Of a stretch of DNA of 64,000 bases, positions 1 through 7,795 are shown piece by piece. The position numbers and the translations under genes are program-made. Source of the stretch: Haloarcula argentinensis DSM 12282 (GTDB taxonomy: Archaea; Halobacteriota; Halobacteria; Halobacteriales; Haloarculaceae); the NCBI GenBank assembly GCA_000336895.1, contig AOLX01000015.1:294725-358724 (forward strand), read 5' to 3'. Under the pieces are notes generated by a model. That model saw only the letters and a list, made by a program, of their open reading frames with translations. It had not been told where the DNA came from and ran no database searches. Positions within the stretch are counted from its first letter, which is position 1. Each line of letters opens with the position of its first letter.

Positions 1-1
1 G

Positions 2-64
2 AGCGAGGAAGTCAGTGAGGCGGTCGACGTGGGGTACGAACTCGACTACCACCACCTCGAATAG
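2..64 (+). CDS. C-terminal tail of an unidentified gene (partial)
   Basis: The first bases read open into the stop codon TAG at 62-64, giving a 20-residue acidic tail ending YELDYHHLE. The gene begins outside the window and its identity cannot be determined. A T-run near 97-103 (gtatttttc) could serve as its terminator before the convergent gene. The call rests only on acidic haloarchaeal-like composition and an open frame. Confidence 0.4.
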   Translation, partial: SEEVSEAVDVGYELDYHHLE

Positions 65-102
65 ATCGGACCCATACCACCACCTCCGAGCGGTTGTATT
101 TT

Positions 103-474
103 TCAGTCCCGGTAAGCGCAGTGGAAGCCAGCGATCTGCTGGTAGAACGTCGGAATCACGTCCGTTTGTAGGTCCGCATCAGAGTCGTCAGCGAACTCCC
201 GGCGCGTGAACTCCCGCGCGTCTTCGATAGCCGCTTCGACGTGTGGCGGAACACCGGGTTCGTCAATCGTCCCAATGTAGGCCCAGATGAACGCTGCCTC
301 CAGCGTGTCGAAGAACTCCGGCGTCGGTTCAAACTTGGGTTCGCCGTCCGCCGCGATTCGGTTGTACGTCCGGCTAATGAGGACGCTGCCGTCGTCGAGG
401 CCGTGGTCGGCGAACGACTCCGTGGTCGTACACTCCTCGTCCGCGTCGTAGTCACGCGTAGTATCGCTTGACAT
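103..474 (-). CDS. hypothetical acidic haloarchaeal protein, 123 aa
   Basis: A 123-residue soluble, acidic protein with no signal peptide, membrane segment or motif that I recognise. The centre (about residues 50-75) is aromatic-rich and probably helical, and the C-terminus ends in a Cys- and Tyr-containing stretch (FHCAYRD). The acidic composition and GC-rich wobble bases are typical of a real halophile gene. It starts at an ATG and is divergent from the CapA-like gene, with about 120 nt between them. No function is proposed. Confidence 0.65.
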   Translation of the reverse strand: MSSDTTRDYDADEECTTTESFADHGLDDGSVLISRTYNRIAADGEPKFEPTPEFFDTLEAAFIWAYIGTIDEPGVPPHVEAAIEDAREFTRREFADDSDADLQTDVIPTFYQQIAGFHCAYRD

Positions 475-595
475 ACCTTGACAGAGTGGCGGTAACCAAA
501 AGTAACCAGCTAGAGTGTGTCTCGATACGACACACCACGGGTGGCTTTATACGGCACCGAAATTCAAGACGGTCGCAGTCAACAGTGAACCTACT

Positions 596-1723
596 GTGGC
601 TCCGACTCGCCGAACCGTCCTCGCCAGCGGCGGCCCCGCTCTCGGAAGCCTCACCGCAGTTTCAGGGTGTTTAGGTGCCGACGACGACGCGGACGTGGCG
701 TGTCCGCCGTCGGTCCCGACCGACGCGTCGCTACGCATCGGGTTCGTCGGCGACGTGATGCTGGGCCGGAGCGTCGACGAACGTTGGCACGATGACCCCG
801 ACGGACCGACTGCCGTCTGGGAGTCGATGCTCGACCGACTCCAGTCACTCGACGGGCTGGTGGCGAACCTCGAATGCTGTGTTTCGGACCGCGGCGAACC
901 ACGGCCCGGCCGGACGTTCCACTACCGAGCGAGCCCGGAATGGGCAGTGGCCGCACTAGACCGCGCCGGCGTCTCCTGTGCTGGACTGGCGAACAACCAC
1001 CTGCTCGATTTCGGACCGGCGGCGCTCACCGACACACCGGCCCACCTTGCCGACGGCGGTATCGCTTCGACAGGTGCTGGGGAGAGTCGAGATGCCGCGT
1101 TCGAGCCAGCGGTCGTCGACATCGCCGACCTCTCGGTCGCCGTTGTCGCAGTCACCGATCAGTCGCCCAGCTACGCCGCCGACGGCGACAGCCCCGGCAC
1201 GGCCTACGCGCCGCTGGACCCGAACCACCCGCTGACTCGCCGCCGCGTCGGGGACGCGCTGGCGACGGCCCGTGACGCCGACCCGGACCTGCTCGCCGTC
1301 ACCGCCCACTGGGGGCCGAACTGGGTGACCGAGCCCAGCGAGACACAGCAGGCATTCGCCCGCTGGCTGGTAGACAATGGTGCGGACGTGGTCCATGGCC
1401 ACAGCGCCCACGTCGTCCAGGGTATCGAGGTGTACCGCGGTCGCCCCATCATGTACGACACCGGCAACTTCGTCGACGACTACGCGATCAAGACCGGTTA
1501 CCGAAACGACCGGAGTTTCCTGTTCGAACTGCACATCGAGGACGGGCGGCTGGCCGCGCTCGAACTCACGCCGGTCGAGAACGCGTACACACAGGTCGGA
1601 TACGCCGACGAGGCGGTGGCTGAGTGGCTTCGTAAGACAGTACGAGAACGCTCTCGGCCCTTCGGAACGACTATAGAGCGCGACGGCCGGGGACTTCGAA
1701 TCCCGCTGTCGTGTCCGGCATAG
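596..1723 (+). CDS. CapA-family metallophosphatase-like lipoprotein (poly-gamma-glutamate capsule type)
   Basis: A 375-residue PGA_cap/CapA-family protein. The family has a calcineurin-like fold and is linked to polyglutamate or other surface polymer handling. Visible motifs are GDVMLGR near residue 52, then NLE, NNHLLDFG, TAHWGPNW, GHSAHVVQG and YDTGNF. I chose the GTG at 596 because it places a twin-arginine motif (RRTVLA, Arg5-Arg6), a hydrophobic stretch and a lipobox AVSGC (Cys25) at the N-terminus, predicting a Tat-exported lipoprotein facing outside. An upstream start at 515 would add 27 poorly conserved-looking residues. Neighbours give no pathway. The exact substrate is unknown. Confidence 0.85.
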   Translation: MAPTRRTVLASGGPALGSLTAVSGCLGADDDADVACPPSVPTDASLRIGFVGDVMLGRSVDERWHDDPDGPTAVWESMLDRLQSLDGLVANLECCVSDRGEPRPGRTFHYRASPEWAVAALDRAGVSCAGLANNHLLDFGPAALTDTPAHLADGGIASTGAGESRDAAFEPAVVDIADLSVAVVAVTDQSPSYAADGDSPGTAYAPLDPNHPLTRRRVGDALATARDADPDLLAVTAHWGPNWVTEPSETQQAFARWLVDNGADVVHGHSAHVVQGIEVYRGRPIMYDTGNFVDDYAIKTGYRNDRSFLFELHIEDGRLAALELTPVENAYTQVGYADEAVAEWLRKTVRERSRPFGTTIERDGRGLRIPLSCPA

Positions 1724-1764
1724 CATCCGCTGTGTGTGTTTCCGGGGCGGCTCGTCGTCGGCTG

Positions 1765-2484
1765 CTACTCGTCGACAGCCACAACCGCCGCCATGATCTC
1801 GTCGACCAGCCGTGGGTTGTACGTCCAGACGCCCCGAAACGCTCCGTCCTCGGTTTCTTCGGCGACGAGCGCACACTTGTTCTGGTCGTCACCGTCGGCG
1901 TCGAACGCCAGCAACCACACCTGTTCGAGTGTGGAGTCTGTGAGCGGATGGAACGAGATTCCGGGAATCGCCGGCGGCTCCCAGTCGTCCTGTCCGTACA
2001 CGTGGATGTCGAGGGCCGTGTCGCTGCTAAGCGACTCGTATCGGGTGCGCTGCGAGCGGAATATCGACAGTGACTGGAAGCTCACTCGAAGGGTTCCCGC
2101 CCCGACGCGGTAGGCCCTGTCTTCGAACTCGTGGGACGTTGCGAGCAACTGTGCCGGCGTGAGCGATGACAGGAGCGTGTTCGCGAGCGCCGAGTGAAGA
2201 AGCTGTCTGCCCGGGTCACTGTCAAGGGTTCCGCTGTCGCCGATACCAGCCATCGGATCGCACAGGAACGTCTCCATCGCTGTGAGCGGGACTGCCTCGG
2301 CGAACACACCGTCCCGACGGATGACGGCAAACGCGTTCTGGTGTCCGGTCGGGAGTTTCCGCCAAGTGGCGTCGATCCCCTGAGTTGCCAGCCGCTCGCC
2401 CACAGTCTTCGTTGCGGGCGGACCGTACACAGTTATCGCCACGTCCGAGTCCTCGAAGCGCCGGAGGAGGGTACGAACTGTCAT
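1765..2484 (-). CDS. DICT-like sensory domain protein
   Basis: A 239-residue soluble protein resembling the haloarchaeal DICT sensory domain family, which is associated with diguanylate-cyclase-type and two-component signalling. It starts MTVRTLLRRFED. That ATG at 2484 lies 10 nt after the stop of the upstream HTH gene, while a start at 2523 would overlap it by 29 nt. The middle carries the alternating hydrophobic pattern of an alpha/beta sensor (TVYGPPATKT, FAVIRRDGVF), and the C-terminal half has a second alpha/beta section (WLLAFDADGDD). No enzymatic motif is seen. Co-transcription with the HTH gene suggests a sensor-regulator pair. The family assignment is from memory and moderately sure. 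Confidence 0.6.
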   Translation of the reverse strand: MTVRTLLRRFEDSDVAITVYGPPATKTVGERLATQGIDATWRKLPTGHQNAFAVIRRDGVFAEAVPLTAMETFLCDPMAGIGDSGTLDSDPGRQLLHSALANTLLSSLTPAQLLATSHEFEDRAYRVGAGTLRVSFQSLSIFRSQRTRYESLSSDTALDIHVYGQDDWEPPAIPGISFHPLTDSTLEQVWLLAFDADGDDQNKCALVAEETEDGAFRGVWTYNPRLVDEIMAAVVAVDE

Positions 2485-2494
2485 CGGCCCACGA

Positions 2495-2875
2495 TCAGTC
2501 CTCGTGGTCTGTCTCGGCGGCATCCAGATCGGTTATCGTCGCCAGAACCTCGGCCGTAGATGGCGACAGCGACACCAGCGTCGCGGTCCGCTGGACAGCG
2601 TCGTAGCTAATAACGCCAGCGTCATCGAGAACGGGAAGGTGGCGGTGGTGGAGCGCAGTGCGGGTATCGTCCCAGTTGGAGGCGTCGGTGTCTCGGCCAC
2701 GTGCACTTGACCAGCCCACGACCACGTCAGTGAGTTCCGAGATTGAGGCCGAGTCGTGTTCGGCAAGGTACGTGTATATCATCCGCCGGGGCTCGGCTGC
2801 CAGCGCGCGTAATAGCGTATCGAGCCGCTCGGACGAGAGTCCCGGCGTCTCCACGGGCTGTTCGTGCTGATCCAT
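2495..2875 (-). CDS. winged-helix HTH regulator (DUF7344-like)
   Basis: A 126-residue DNA-binding protein of the haloarchaeal ArsR-like type. The segment LSSERLDTLLRALAAEPRR followed by MIYTYLAEH forms the first helices, SISELTDVV is the likely recognition region, and HRHLPVLDDAGVISYD is the helix-wing segment common in DUF7344 proteins. The start is ATG 2875: an in-frame TTG at 2884 would add three residues, but a TATA-like box centred 27 nt upstream of 2875 favours the ATG. It precedes the DICT-like gene by 10 nt in the same direction and is divergent from aIF2-beta. It probably autoregulates or senses a ligand through its partner; the target is unknown. Confidence 0.75.
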   Translation of the reverse strand: MDQHEQPVETPGLSSERLDTLLRALAAEPRRMIYTYLAEHDSASISELTDVVVGWSSARGRDTDASNWDDTRTALHHRHLPVLDDAGVISYDAVQRTATLVSLSPSTAEVLATITDLDAAETDHED

Positions 2876-2898
2876 GTCAATCAATTATCCACTCTCGG

Positions 2899-2906
2899 TA
2901 TTAATA
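2899..2906 (-). promoter_or_regulatory. TATA box for the HTH/DICT operon
   Basis: The tattaata sequence is centred about 27 nt upstream of ATG 2875 on the minus strand, the spacing expected for a leaderless archaeal transcript. Confidence 0.5.
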
Positions 2907-2942
2907 TCATTGGCCAGTAGTTAGTCACAGATGTGACGGAAT

Positions 2943-2951
2943 CCATTTACG
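2943..2951 (+). promoter_or_regulatory. TATA box for aIF2-beta
   Basis: The ccatttacg sequence has its TTTAC core 23-27 nt upstream of ATG 2973, consistent with a leaderless mRNA. Confidence 0.45.
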
Positions 2952-2972
2952 TGCCAGCACCGTCTAAAATGT

Positions 2973-3584
2973 ATGAACTACGAGTCCGCTCTACAGCGTG
3001 CGTACGACGTGCTACCAGACCAGCCCCGGGAGGCGGGTGAACGGCTCTCGATTCCGGACCCGGAAGGCCAGACAGACGGGGCGTTCACACGCCTGACGAA
3101 CTTAGAGACAATTGCCGATGCGGTCTCGCGGGACGCACAGCACCTCCACCGGGCCATCCAGCGCGAGTTCGGGACCAACGGCCAGTTCGACGGCGGCGAA
3201 GCCCGCTACAACGGCTCGTTCGACACCAGCGATTTCGAGGCCGCTATTGACGCGTACATCGCCGAGTACGTCACCTGTTCCGAGTGTGGCCTGCCCGACA
3301 CCGTCCTCAAGAATGAGGACGGCGTCGACATGCTGCGCTGTCAGGCCTGTGGTGCGTTCCGCCCGGTTGCCAAGGGCGCGAGTTCGAATACGCAGCAGGA
3401 CCGACCGACGCTCGAAGAGGGCGAGACCTACGAGGTCAAGATCACCGGCACCGGCCGCGAGGGCGACGGCGTTGCCGAAAAAGGCAAGTACACCATCTTC
3501 GTCTCCGGAGCGCGCGAGGGGCAGGTCGTCGAAGCCTACATCGAGAGCATCAGCGGCACGCTAGCGTTCGGCCGAGTCGCCTGA
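2973..3584 (+). CDS. eif2b: translation initiation factor aIF2 subunit beta with C-terminal TRAM domain
   Basis: A 203-residue protein. Residues 1-135 are aIF2-beta/eIF5: an alpha/beta core (DAQHLHRAIQREFGTNGQ), then a C4 zinc ribbon (CSECGLPDTVL followed by CQACG). The factor is a subunit of the aIF2 heterotrimer that brings initiator tRNA-Met to the small ribosomal subunit. Residues about 140-203 form a TRAM domain (EVKITGTGREGDGVAEKGKY), an RNA-binding beta barrel not part of the basic aIF2-beta. The fusion makes it longer than the usual 135-145 residues. It is monocistronic, with a TATA box 27 nt upstream. The following cysK gene is convergent. Confidence 0.95.
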   Translation: MNYESALQRAYDVLPDQPREAGERLSIPDPEGQTDGAFTRLTNLETIADAVSRDAQHLHRAIQREFGTNGQFDGGEARYNGSFDTSDFEAAIDAYIAEYVTCSECGLPDTVLKNEDGVDMLRCQACGAFRPVAKGASSNTQQDRPTLEEGETYEVKITGTGREGDGVAEKGKYTIFVSGAREGQVVEAYIESISGTLAFGRVA

Positions 3585-3620
3585 GGGCTGTTTTCTCCGC
3601 CGCGCAACTACGGTTCTCGC

Positions 3621-4547
3621 TTATTCCCAGAGATCCGTCGAGAGATATCGCTCGCCGGTGTCCGGCAGGACGGCGACCACCGTCTCGTCGGGGTTCTCGG
3701 TAGCGTACTCTGTCGCCGCGTGCAGCGCCGCACCCGAGGAGATGCCGACCATGATGCCCTCCTCGCTGGCGAGTCGGTGGGTCGCATCGATAGATTCCGC
3801 TTTGCTCGCAGTCCGCACCTTGTCGATAAGGTCACGCCGGAGAATGTCCGGAACGAACCCGGGACCGATGCCCTGAATGTCGTGGCTATCAGGGTCATCC
3901 GCCGAGAGCAGTTTGGACTGTTCCGGCTCAACAGCAACGGAGGTGAGGTTCGCGCCGACCTCCTCTTCGATGTACTCCGAGATGCCGGTGATTGTGCCGC
4001 CGGTCCCGACGCCGGCGACGACGGCGTCTACGTCGCCGTCGGTGTCGTTCCAGATCTCCGGACCCGTCGTTTCGCGGTGTGCTCGCGGATTCGCCTCATT
4101 CTCGAACTGCCGAGCGCGAACGGTGCCCGGGGCGTCCGCGAGTTCGTTCGCGCGTTCGATTGCGCCGCTCATACCACCGGAAGCTGGTGTTAGTTCGAGG
4201 TCCGCGCCGAGCCCCGACAGCAACTGCCGGCGCTCCTCGCTCATTGATTCGGGCATCGTCAGCACGCAGTCGTACCCTCGCGCGGCGCAGACGGCGGCCA
4301 GCCCGATGCCGGTGTTACCACTGGTCGCTTCGACGACCGTTCCGTCGTCGGGGAGGGCACCGGACTCGGCGGCCGCGTCGACCATGTACAGCGCGATGCG
4401 GTCCTTCACCGAGTAGGGGTTCGCCGCTTCGACCTTGCCGAGCAGATTGTCCGCAAAGCTATCGAGACAGACCAGCGGCGTGTCGCCGATGAGCGCAGTC
4501 ACACTGGACGCGACAGTACCGTCATCTCGCTGGGCATACGACTGCAT
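3621..4547 (-). CDS. cysK: cysteine synthase (O-acetylserine sulfhydrylase)
   Basis: A 308-residue fold-type II PLP enzyme that makes cysteine from O-acetylserine and sulfide. The PLP lysine is Lys48 in NPYSVKDR, the SGNTG loop that binds substrate is at residues 76-80, and a glycine-rich phosphate loop (GVGTGGT) lies near residue 180. The start at ATG 4547 gives the family N-terminus (SSVTALIGDTPLV near residue 14); an upstream start at 4610 would add 21 unrelated residues. The length fits CysK. It is convergent with aIF2-beta and divergent from a 41-residue ORF. A cystathionine beta-synthase role is less likely because there is no extra domain. Confidence 0.93.
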   Translation of the reverse strand: MQSYAQRDDGTVASSVTALIGDTPLVCLDSFADNLLGKVEAANPYSVKDRIALYMVDAAAESGALPDDGTVVEATSGNTGIGLAAVCAARGYDCVLTMPESMSEERRQLLSGLGADLELTPASGGMSGAIERANELADAPGTVRARQFENEANPRAHRETTGPEIWNDTDGDVDAVVAGVGTGGTITGISEYIEEEVGANLTSVAVEPEQSKLLSADDPDSHDIQGIGPGFVPDILRRDLIDKVRTASKAESIDATHRLASEEGIMVGISSGAALHAATEYATENPDETVVAVLPDTGERYLSTDLWE

Positions 4548-4635
4548 ACACCGGGAGAAGACGATTGATCCCCGTAACAGGGTTCCCCGAATACTGCGGG
4601 TCGAATACATTCACTCGGTTCCGAGTCTCCAGAAG

Positions 4636-4641
4636 CTTATG
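4636..4641 (+). promoter_or_regulatory. TATA-like element for the 41-residue ORF
   Basis: The cttatg sequence ends about 26 nt upstream of ATG 4667, in an AT-richer patch between two divergent genes. This spacing supports a leaderless start there. Confidence 0.4.
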
Positions 4642-4666
4642 TTGTCTCCATCCAATCGTCTCAGTA

Positions 4667-4792
4667 ATGCCTGAGATTACCGTCTCTGAGGGGCTGTACC
4701 GACAGCTATCCGCCGCCGAAGACCAGGTCGAGGAAGACACGCTCTGGAAAATGCTGCACCAGTTCAAGCGCCAGAATACGCCGAGCGAGTAA
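4667..4792 (+). CDS. small protein, 41 aa (antitoxin-like N-terminus)
   Basis: A 41-residue ORF starting MPEITVSEGLYRQL. The opening beta strand followed by helices (ITVSEGLYRQLSAAE) resembles ribbon-helix-helix or DUF7557/VapB-type antitoxins, which begin with a short strand that pairs in a dimer. No toxin gene follows: the next gene, the SRAP protein, is convergent with only 8 nt between the stop codons. The ATG at 4667 is backed by a TATA-like element at normal distance. Its role is unknown; antitoxin is only one option. Confidence 0.6.
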   Translation: MPEITVSEGLYRQLSAAEDQVEEDTLWKMLHQFKRQNTPSE

Positions 4793-4800
4793 CGCCGTCG

Positions 4801-5502
4801 CTACCCGACCGGTTCGATGAGTTCTGGCGAGTCGTTAGCAGGACTGTTGACCGCTGACGAAACCGGATAGGTCTGCATAGGTCCGTCGAACGGGTCGAGC
4901 AGCGCCGACACATCGTCAGCGCTACCCTGGAGCCACGTCGACTCCTCTGATGGGTCCAGAATGACGGCCATCCGGTGATGGAGGTCGGCGACGGCCTCGT
5001 TCGGTTCGGTCGTCACAATCGTGAACGACTCGACGATCTCGTCTTCGTCGCCCGAATCGCCGCCGCTTGCGCCGAACTCGCCCAGCCCGGTCTGGCGCTG
5101 TGGCGGCTCCCACCGCTCGTACAGCCCTGCCATCGCGAACAGGTCGTCGTCCGGCAGCGCCACGCGGTACGGTTGCTTGCCGTCGCTCGTCTCGACCCAC
5201 TCGTAGAACCCATCAGCGGGAACCAGACAGCGCCGGGACTCGTAGGCATCGGCGAACGAGCGTTTCTCGGCCAGCGTCTCGGCGCGGGCGTTGATGTGCC
5301 CGTGGTCCGTTCTGCTGTCCGCCCAAGTCGGAATCAGGCCCCACTCCATCAGCTGGATTGTCCCGGGCGATTCGCCGGTGATGACCGGCAGGTCCTGACT
5401 CGGCGCGGCGTTGTATCGGGGGTCGTAGTCGAAGGCAAACTCGGCGTCGAACCGCGTCTCAATTTCCTCGCGAGGGGAGAACAGACTGTAGCGACCACAC
5501 AT
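4801..5502 (-). CDS. SRAP-domain protein (YedK/HMCES family, abasic-site DNA-protein crosslinker)
   Basis: A 233-residue SRAP-family protein. The family cross-links through Cys2 to abasic sites in single-stranded DNA and shields them. The N-terminus MCGRYS exposes Cys2 after Met removal, which fixes the start at 5502. Other family landmarks are the Asn in YNAAPSQ, NARAET, PADGFYEW and LHHRMAVIL. An acidic low-complexity insert (GGDSGDEDE) near residue 150 is a halophile-type loop. The ThDP enzyme gene lies upstream on the same strand, 34 nt away, and the genes could be co-transcribed. The identification is firm; the in vivo role in this organism is inferred from the family. Confidence 0.93.
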   Translation of the reverse strand: MCGRYSLFSPREEIETRFDAEFAFDYDPRYNAAPSQDLPVITGESPGTIQLMEWGLIPTWADSRTDHGHINARAETLAEKRSFADAYESRRCLVPADGFYEWVETSDGKQPYRVALPDDDLFAMAGLYERWEPPQRQTGLGEFGASGGDSGDEDEIVESFTIVTTEPNEAVADLHHRMAVILDPSEESTWLQGSADDVSALLDPFDGPMQTYPVSSAVNSPANDSPELIEPVG

Positions 5503-5536
5503 AACCTGTGCTTGGCGTTCCCACTGGATAAATCCA

Positions 5537-7186
5537 CTACTCGCGCATCCACTCGCTTGCCTGTGGCTCCGTCGGGTCGGTCCTGACCTCGACGAGCGTC
5601 GGCGCGTCCGTCTGAACCGCTTCGCGAACCGTCGTACGGATCTCGGACGGCATGTCGGCTTGCATCGCTTCCATCCCCATCCCGGCAGCGACGGTTCCGA
5701 AATCAATCGGCGTCCTGTCCCATCCGTACGCCTGCTGGTCGAGGTCGTAGCTGCGCCCCGCCTCCTCGCTGATAATCGCGTAATCGTCGTTGTTGAGGAC
5801 AACGACGGTGATCGGGAGGTCTTCAGCGACCGCGGTGTGAAGCTCGTGGACGCACATCATGAGGCCGCCATCACCGGTCAGCGCAACGACCGGCGTGTCC
5901 GGGTTCGCTAGCTGTGCCCCAATCGCCGACGGCAGTCCCGTTCCCATCGTCGCCCACGACCCGGGGTTGACGTAGCTGCGTGGTCCGTGCGCCTCGAACG
6001 TGTTCAGCGCCCAGACGCGGAATCCCCCGGCGTCGACGGCCGTGATGGCGTCCGAAGGGAGTGCGTCTCGAAGGAGTTGCAGCACATGGACGGAGGTGAG
6101 CGGTGGTTCCGAGTCGACGAGCGGTTCGATTCGACGCGCAGTGGCAGCACGGACAGCCTGTGCGCGGTCGATACCGTCCGCCTTCGAGGCCGGAGCGGTG
6201 TCAGCCGCCGCGATTTTGTCCTCGATCGCCGTCATCGCGTCCGCGGCATCTGCGAGGATGCCGACGGTCGGGTCGTAGCCCGTGCCGAGGTCATCGGCGT
6301 CGATGGTGACGTGAACGAGGGTTTCAGGCAGTTCGACAGACCACCCGCGTGTCCCGTGTGCGTCAAGGTCGGAGCCGACGGCGAGCACAGCATCGGAATC
6401 GGCGAGACAGTCCAGTAGCTCCGGGCTCGCGCTACCGGCCAGCACGCCGGCACTGAGGTCGTGGTCCTCAGGGAGCACGCCTTTGCCCTTGTACGTCGTT
6501 ACGACAGGCGCGTCAAGTCGTTCGGCGAGGCGTCGGAGCGCCGCCGTCCCACCCGACGCTCGCACACCACCGCCGGCCAGGATAACCGGCCGCTCGGCCG
6601 CGAGCAGATGCTCGGCGGCTGTCGAAACCTCTTGCTCCGGGACGGTGCTGGGTGACGGAGCCGACGATGTGCCTGCACCGGCAAGCGGGACGTCCATCTG
6701 CAGGTAGTTCTTCGGAAGCCCGACTCTGACTGGGCCCTTCGGGGGTGTTTGCGCGACCTGTACCGCCCGGTCGATCGTCGCCGCTGTCGTTTCGGGATTT
6801 TTCAGTAGTATGTTCTCTTTGACGACGTTGTCGTAGGTGTCCGGTGGGGTTTCGTGAATCGCATCACCGCCCCGGAGTGCCGGCTCGGTTTCGATAGCGA
6901 AATGCACCAGCGGCGTGCAGTCGTTCAGCGCGTTTTTCAGGCCGTTCATCGCGTTCATATCGCCCGGGCCGGGGACGACGACAGTACTTGCTATCTCCCC
7001 GCTCGTTTCTGCATAGCCCCAGGCCTGGTGTGAGACCGCAGTTTCGTGTCGTGCCACGACGAAGCGGATATCGTCCCGATTGCCGATGGCCTCGTTCAGT
7101 GGGAGGGACTGCTTTCCGGGGATTCCGAAGACGGTATCGATACCGTTCGCGACGAGACGGTCTACCACCGCCAGACTAACGCGCAT
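5537..7186 (-). CDS. thiamine-diphosphate-dependent enzyme (acetolactate synthase large-subunit-like)
   Basis: A 549-residue three-domain ThDP enzyme. The N-terminal PYR domain contains the catalytic Glu region (VVARHETAVSHQAWGYAE), the middle domain is DHS/FAD-like (RPVILAGGGVRASGG), and the C-terminal PP domain has the cofactor motif GDGGLMM ... VVLNNDD. No small regulatory (ACT) subunit gene is adjacent, so this is probably an orphan ThDP enzyme (acetolactate synthase-like, benzoylformate or phosphonopyruvate decarboxylase-like) and not the biosynthetic IlvB. The loop FGIPGKQSLPLN departs from the usual FGVPG-plus-acid pattern. The substrate cannot be assigned from sequence alone. Confidence 0.85.
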   Translation of the reverse strand: MRVSLAVVDRLVANGIDTVFGIPGKQSLPLNEAIGNRDDIRFVVARHETAVSHQAWGYAETSGEIASTVVVPGPGDMNAMNGLKNALNDCTPLVHFAIETEPALRGGDAIHETPPDTYDNVVKENILLKNPETTAATIDRAVQVAQTPPKGPVRVGLPKNYLQMDVPLAGAGTSSAPSPSTVPEQEVSTAAEHLLAAERPVILAGGGVRASGGTAALRRLAERLDAPVVTTYKGKGVLPEDHDLSAGVLAGSASPELLDCLADSDAVLAVGSDLDAHGTRGWSVELPETLVHVTIDADDLGTGYDPTVGILADAADAMTAIEDKIAAADTAPASKADGIDRAQAVRAATARRIEPLVDSEPPLTSVHVLQLLRDALPSDAITAVDAGGFRVWALNTFEAHGPRSYVNPGSWATMGTGLPSAIGAQLANPDTPVVALTGDGGLMMCVHELHTAVAEDLPITVVVLNNDDYAIISEEAGRSYDLDQQAYGWDRTPIDFGTVAAGMGMEAMQADMPSEIRTTVREAVQTDAPTLVEVRTDPTEPQASEWMRE

Positions 7187-7316
7187 ACTGATTCCTCACT
7201 CCGAAGACAATTCACTCTCATGACTTTAGTTCGCCACCGGTCATGCTAGACCCGAGACCGCGTCGGGCCGCCACAGTCCCAAGAGTATGGGTACCAAGCC
7301 CTGCATGGCCCGCGAA

Positions 7317-7322
7317 TTTAAA
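7317..7322 (+). promoter_or_regulatory. TATA box
   Basis: TTTAAA is centred about 29 nt upstream of ATG 7349, the expected spacing for a leaderless mRNA. Confidence 0.5.
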
Positions 7323-7348
7323 TCCGAAAGCGCCCAACTACGTGACAG

Positions 7349-7735
7349 ATGACCACGGACCCCTCGTTCAGCATCCCCGCACACCCACAGCGGCGCTTTC
7401 CCCACGGAAGCGGGGTCGAATACGAGGGCGGGACGGAGTTCCGACTCATCCCGGAACAGGAGCAGGCGACGCCGGACCTCGCCGAGACAGTCGTCGATAT
7501 CCTCGAGGCTGGACCGTACCGCTTCGGTGATTTCCACGACCTGCCGATGCCGCTGTGGCTGGTCCGCGACGAGGAGACAACCGACGTGTTCCGCGTCGCG
7601 GTCCGCGACGGGACGGTCCGACTGCACGTCCTGCCAACCACGGAGTCCGACGGGCTACAGCGCTTCTTTGATCGCTTGTGTGAGACGGGCGGAGGAGAGT
7701 CGTGGGCGGTGCAGCGACACGTCGACGGGCAGTAG
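7349..7735 (+). CDS. hypothetical haloarchaeal protein, 128 aa
   Basis: A small soluble protein without a recognised domain. It is acidic and contains regular strands and helices (YRFGDFHDLPMPLWLVRDEE, DVFRVAVRDGTVRLHVLP), suggesting a compact alpha/beta fold. It has its own TATA box and is followed 60 nt later by the TIGR00300 gene in the same direction. The neighbourhood gives no functional clue. Coding status is supported by promoter placement and codon pattern. Confidence 0.7.
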   Translation: MTTDPSFSIPAHPQRRFPHGSGVEYEGGTEFRLIPEQEQATPDLAETVVDILEAGPYRFGDFHDLPMPLWLVRDEETTDVFRVAVRDGTVRLHVLPTTESDGLQRFFDRLCETGGGESWAVQRHVDGQ

Positions 7736-7795
7736 CCGGCCGCCGGATCGTACGGACCCAAAACCGTCTTACACACCTGCCTCCATGTCTTGGCC

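Noticed and set aside
956..1876. Long minus-strand open frame across the CapA-like gene
   Set aside because: It is antisense to a gene with clear motifs, and its Arg- and Val-rich composition is typical of GC-rich shadow frames.
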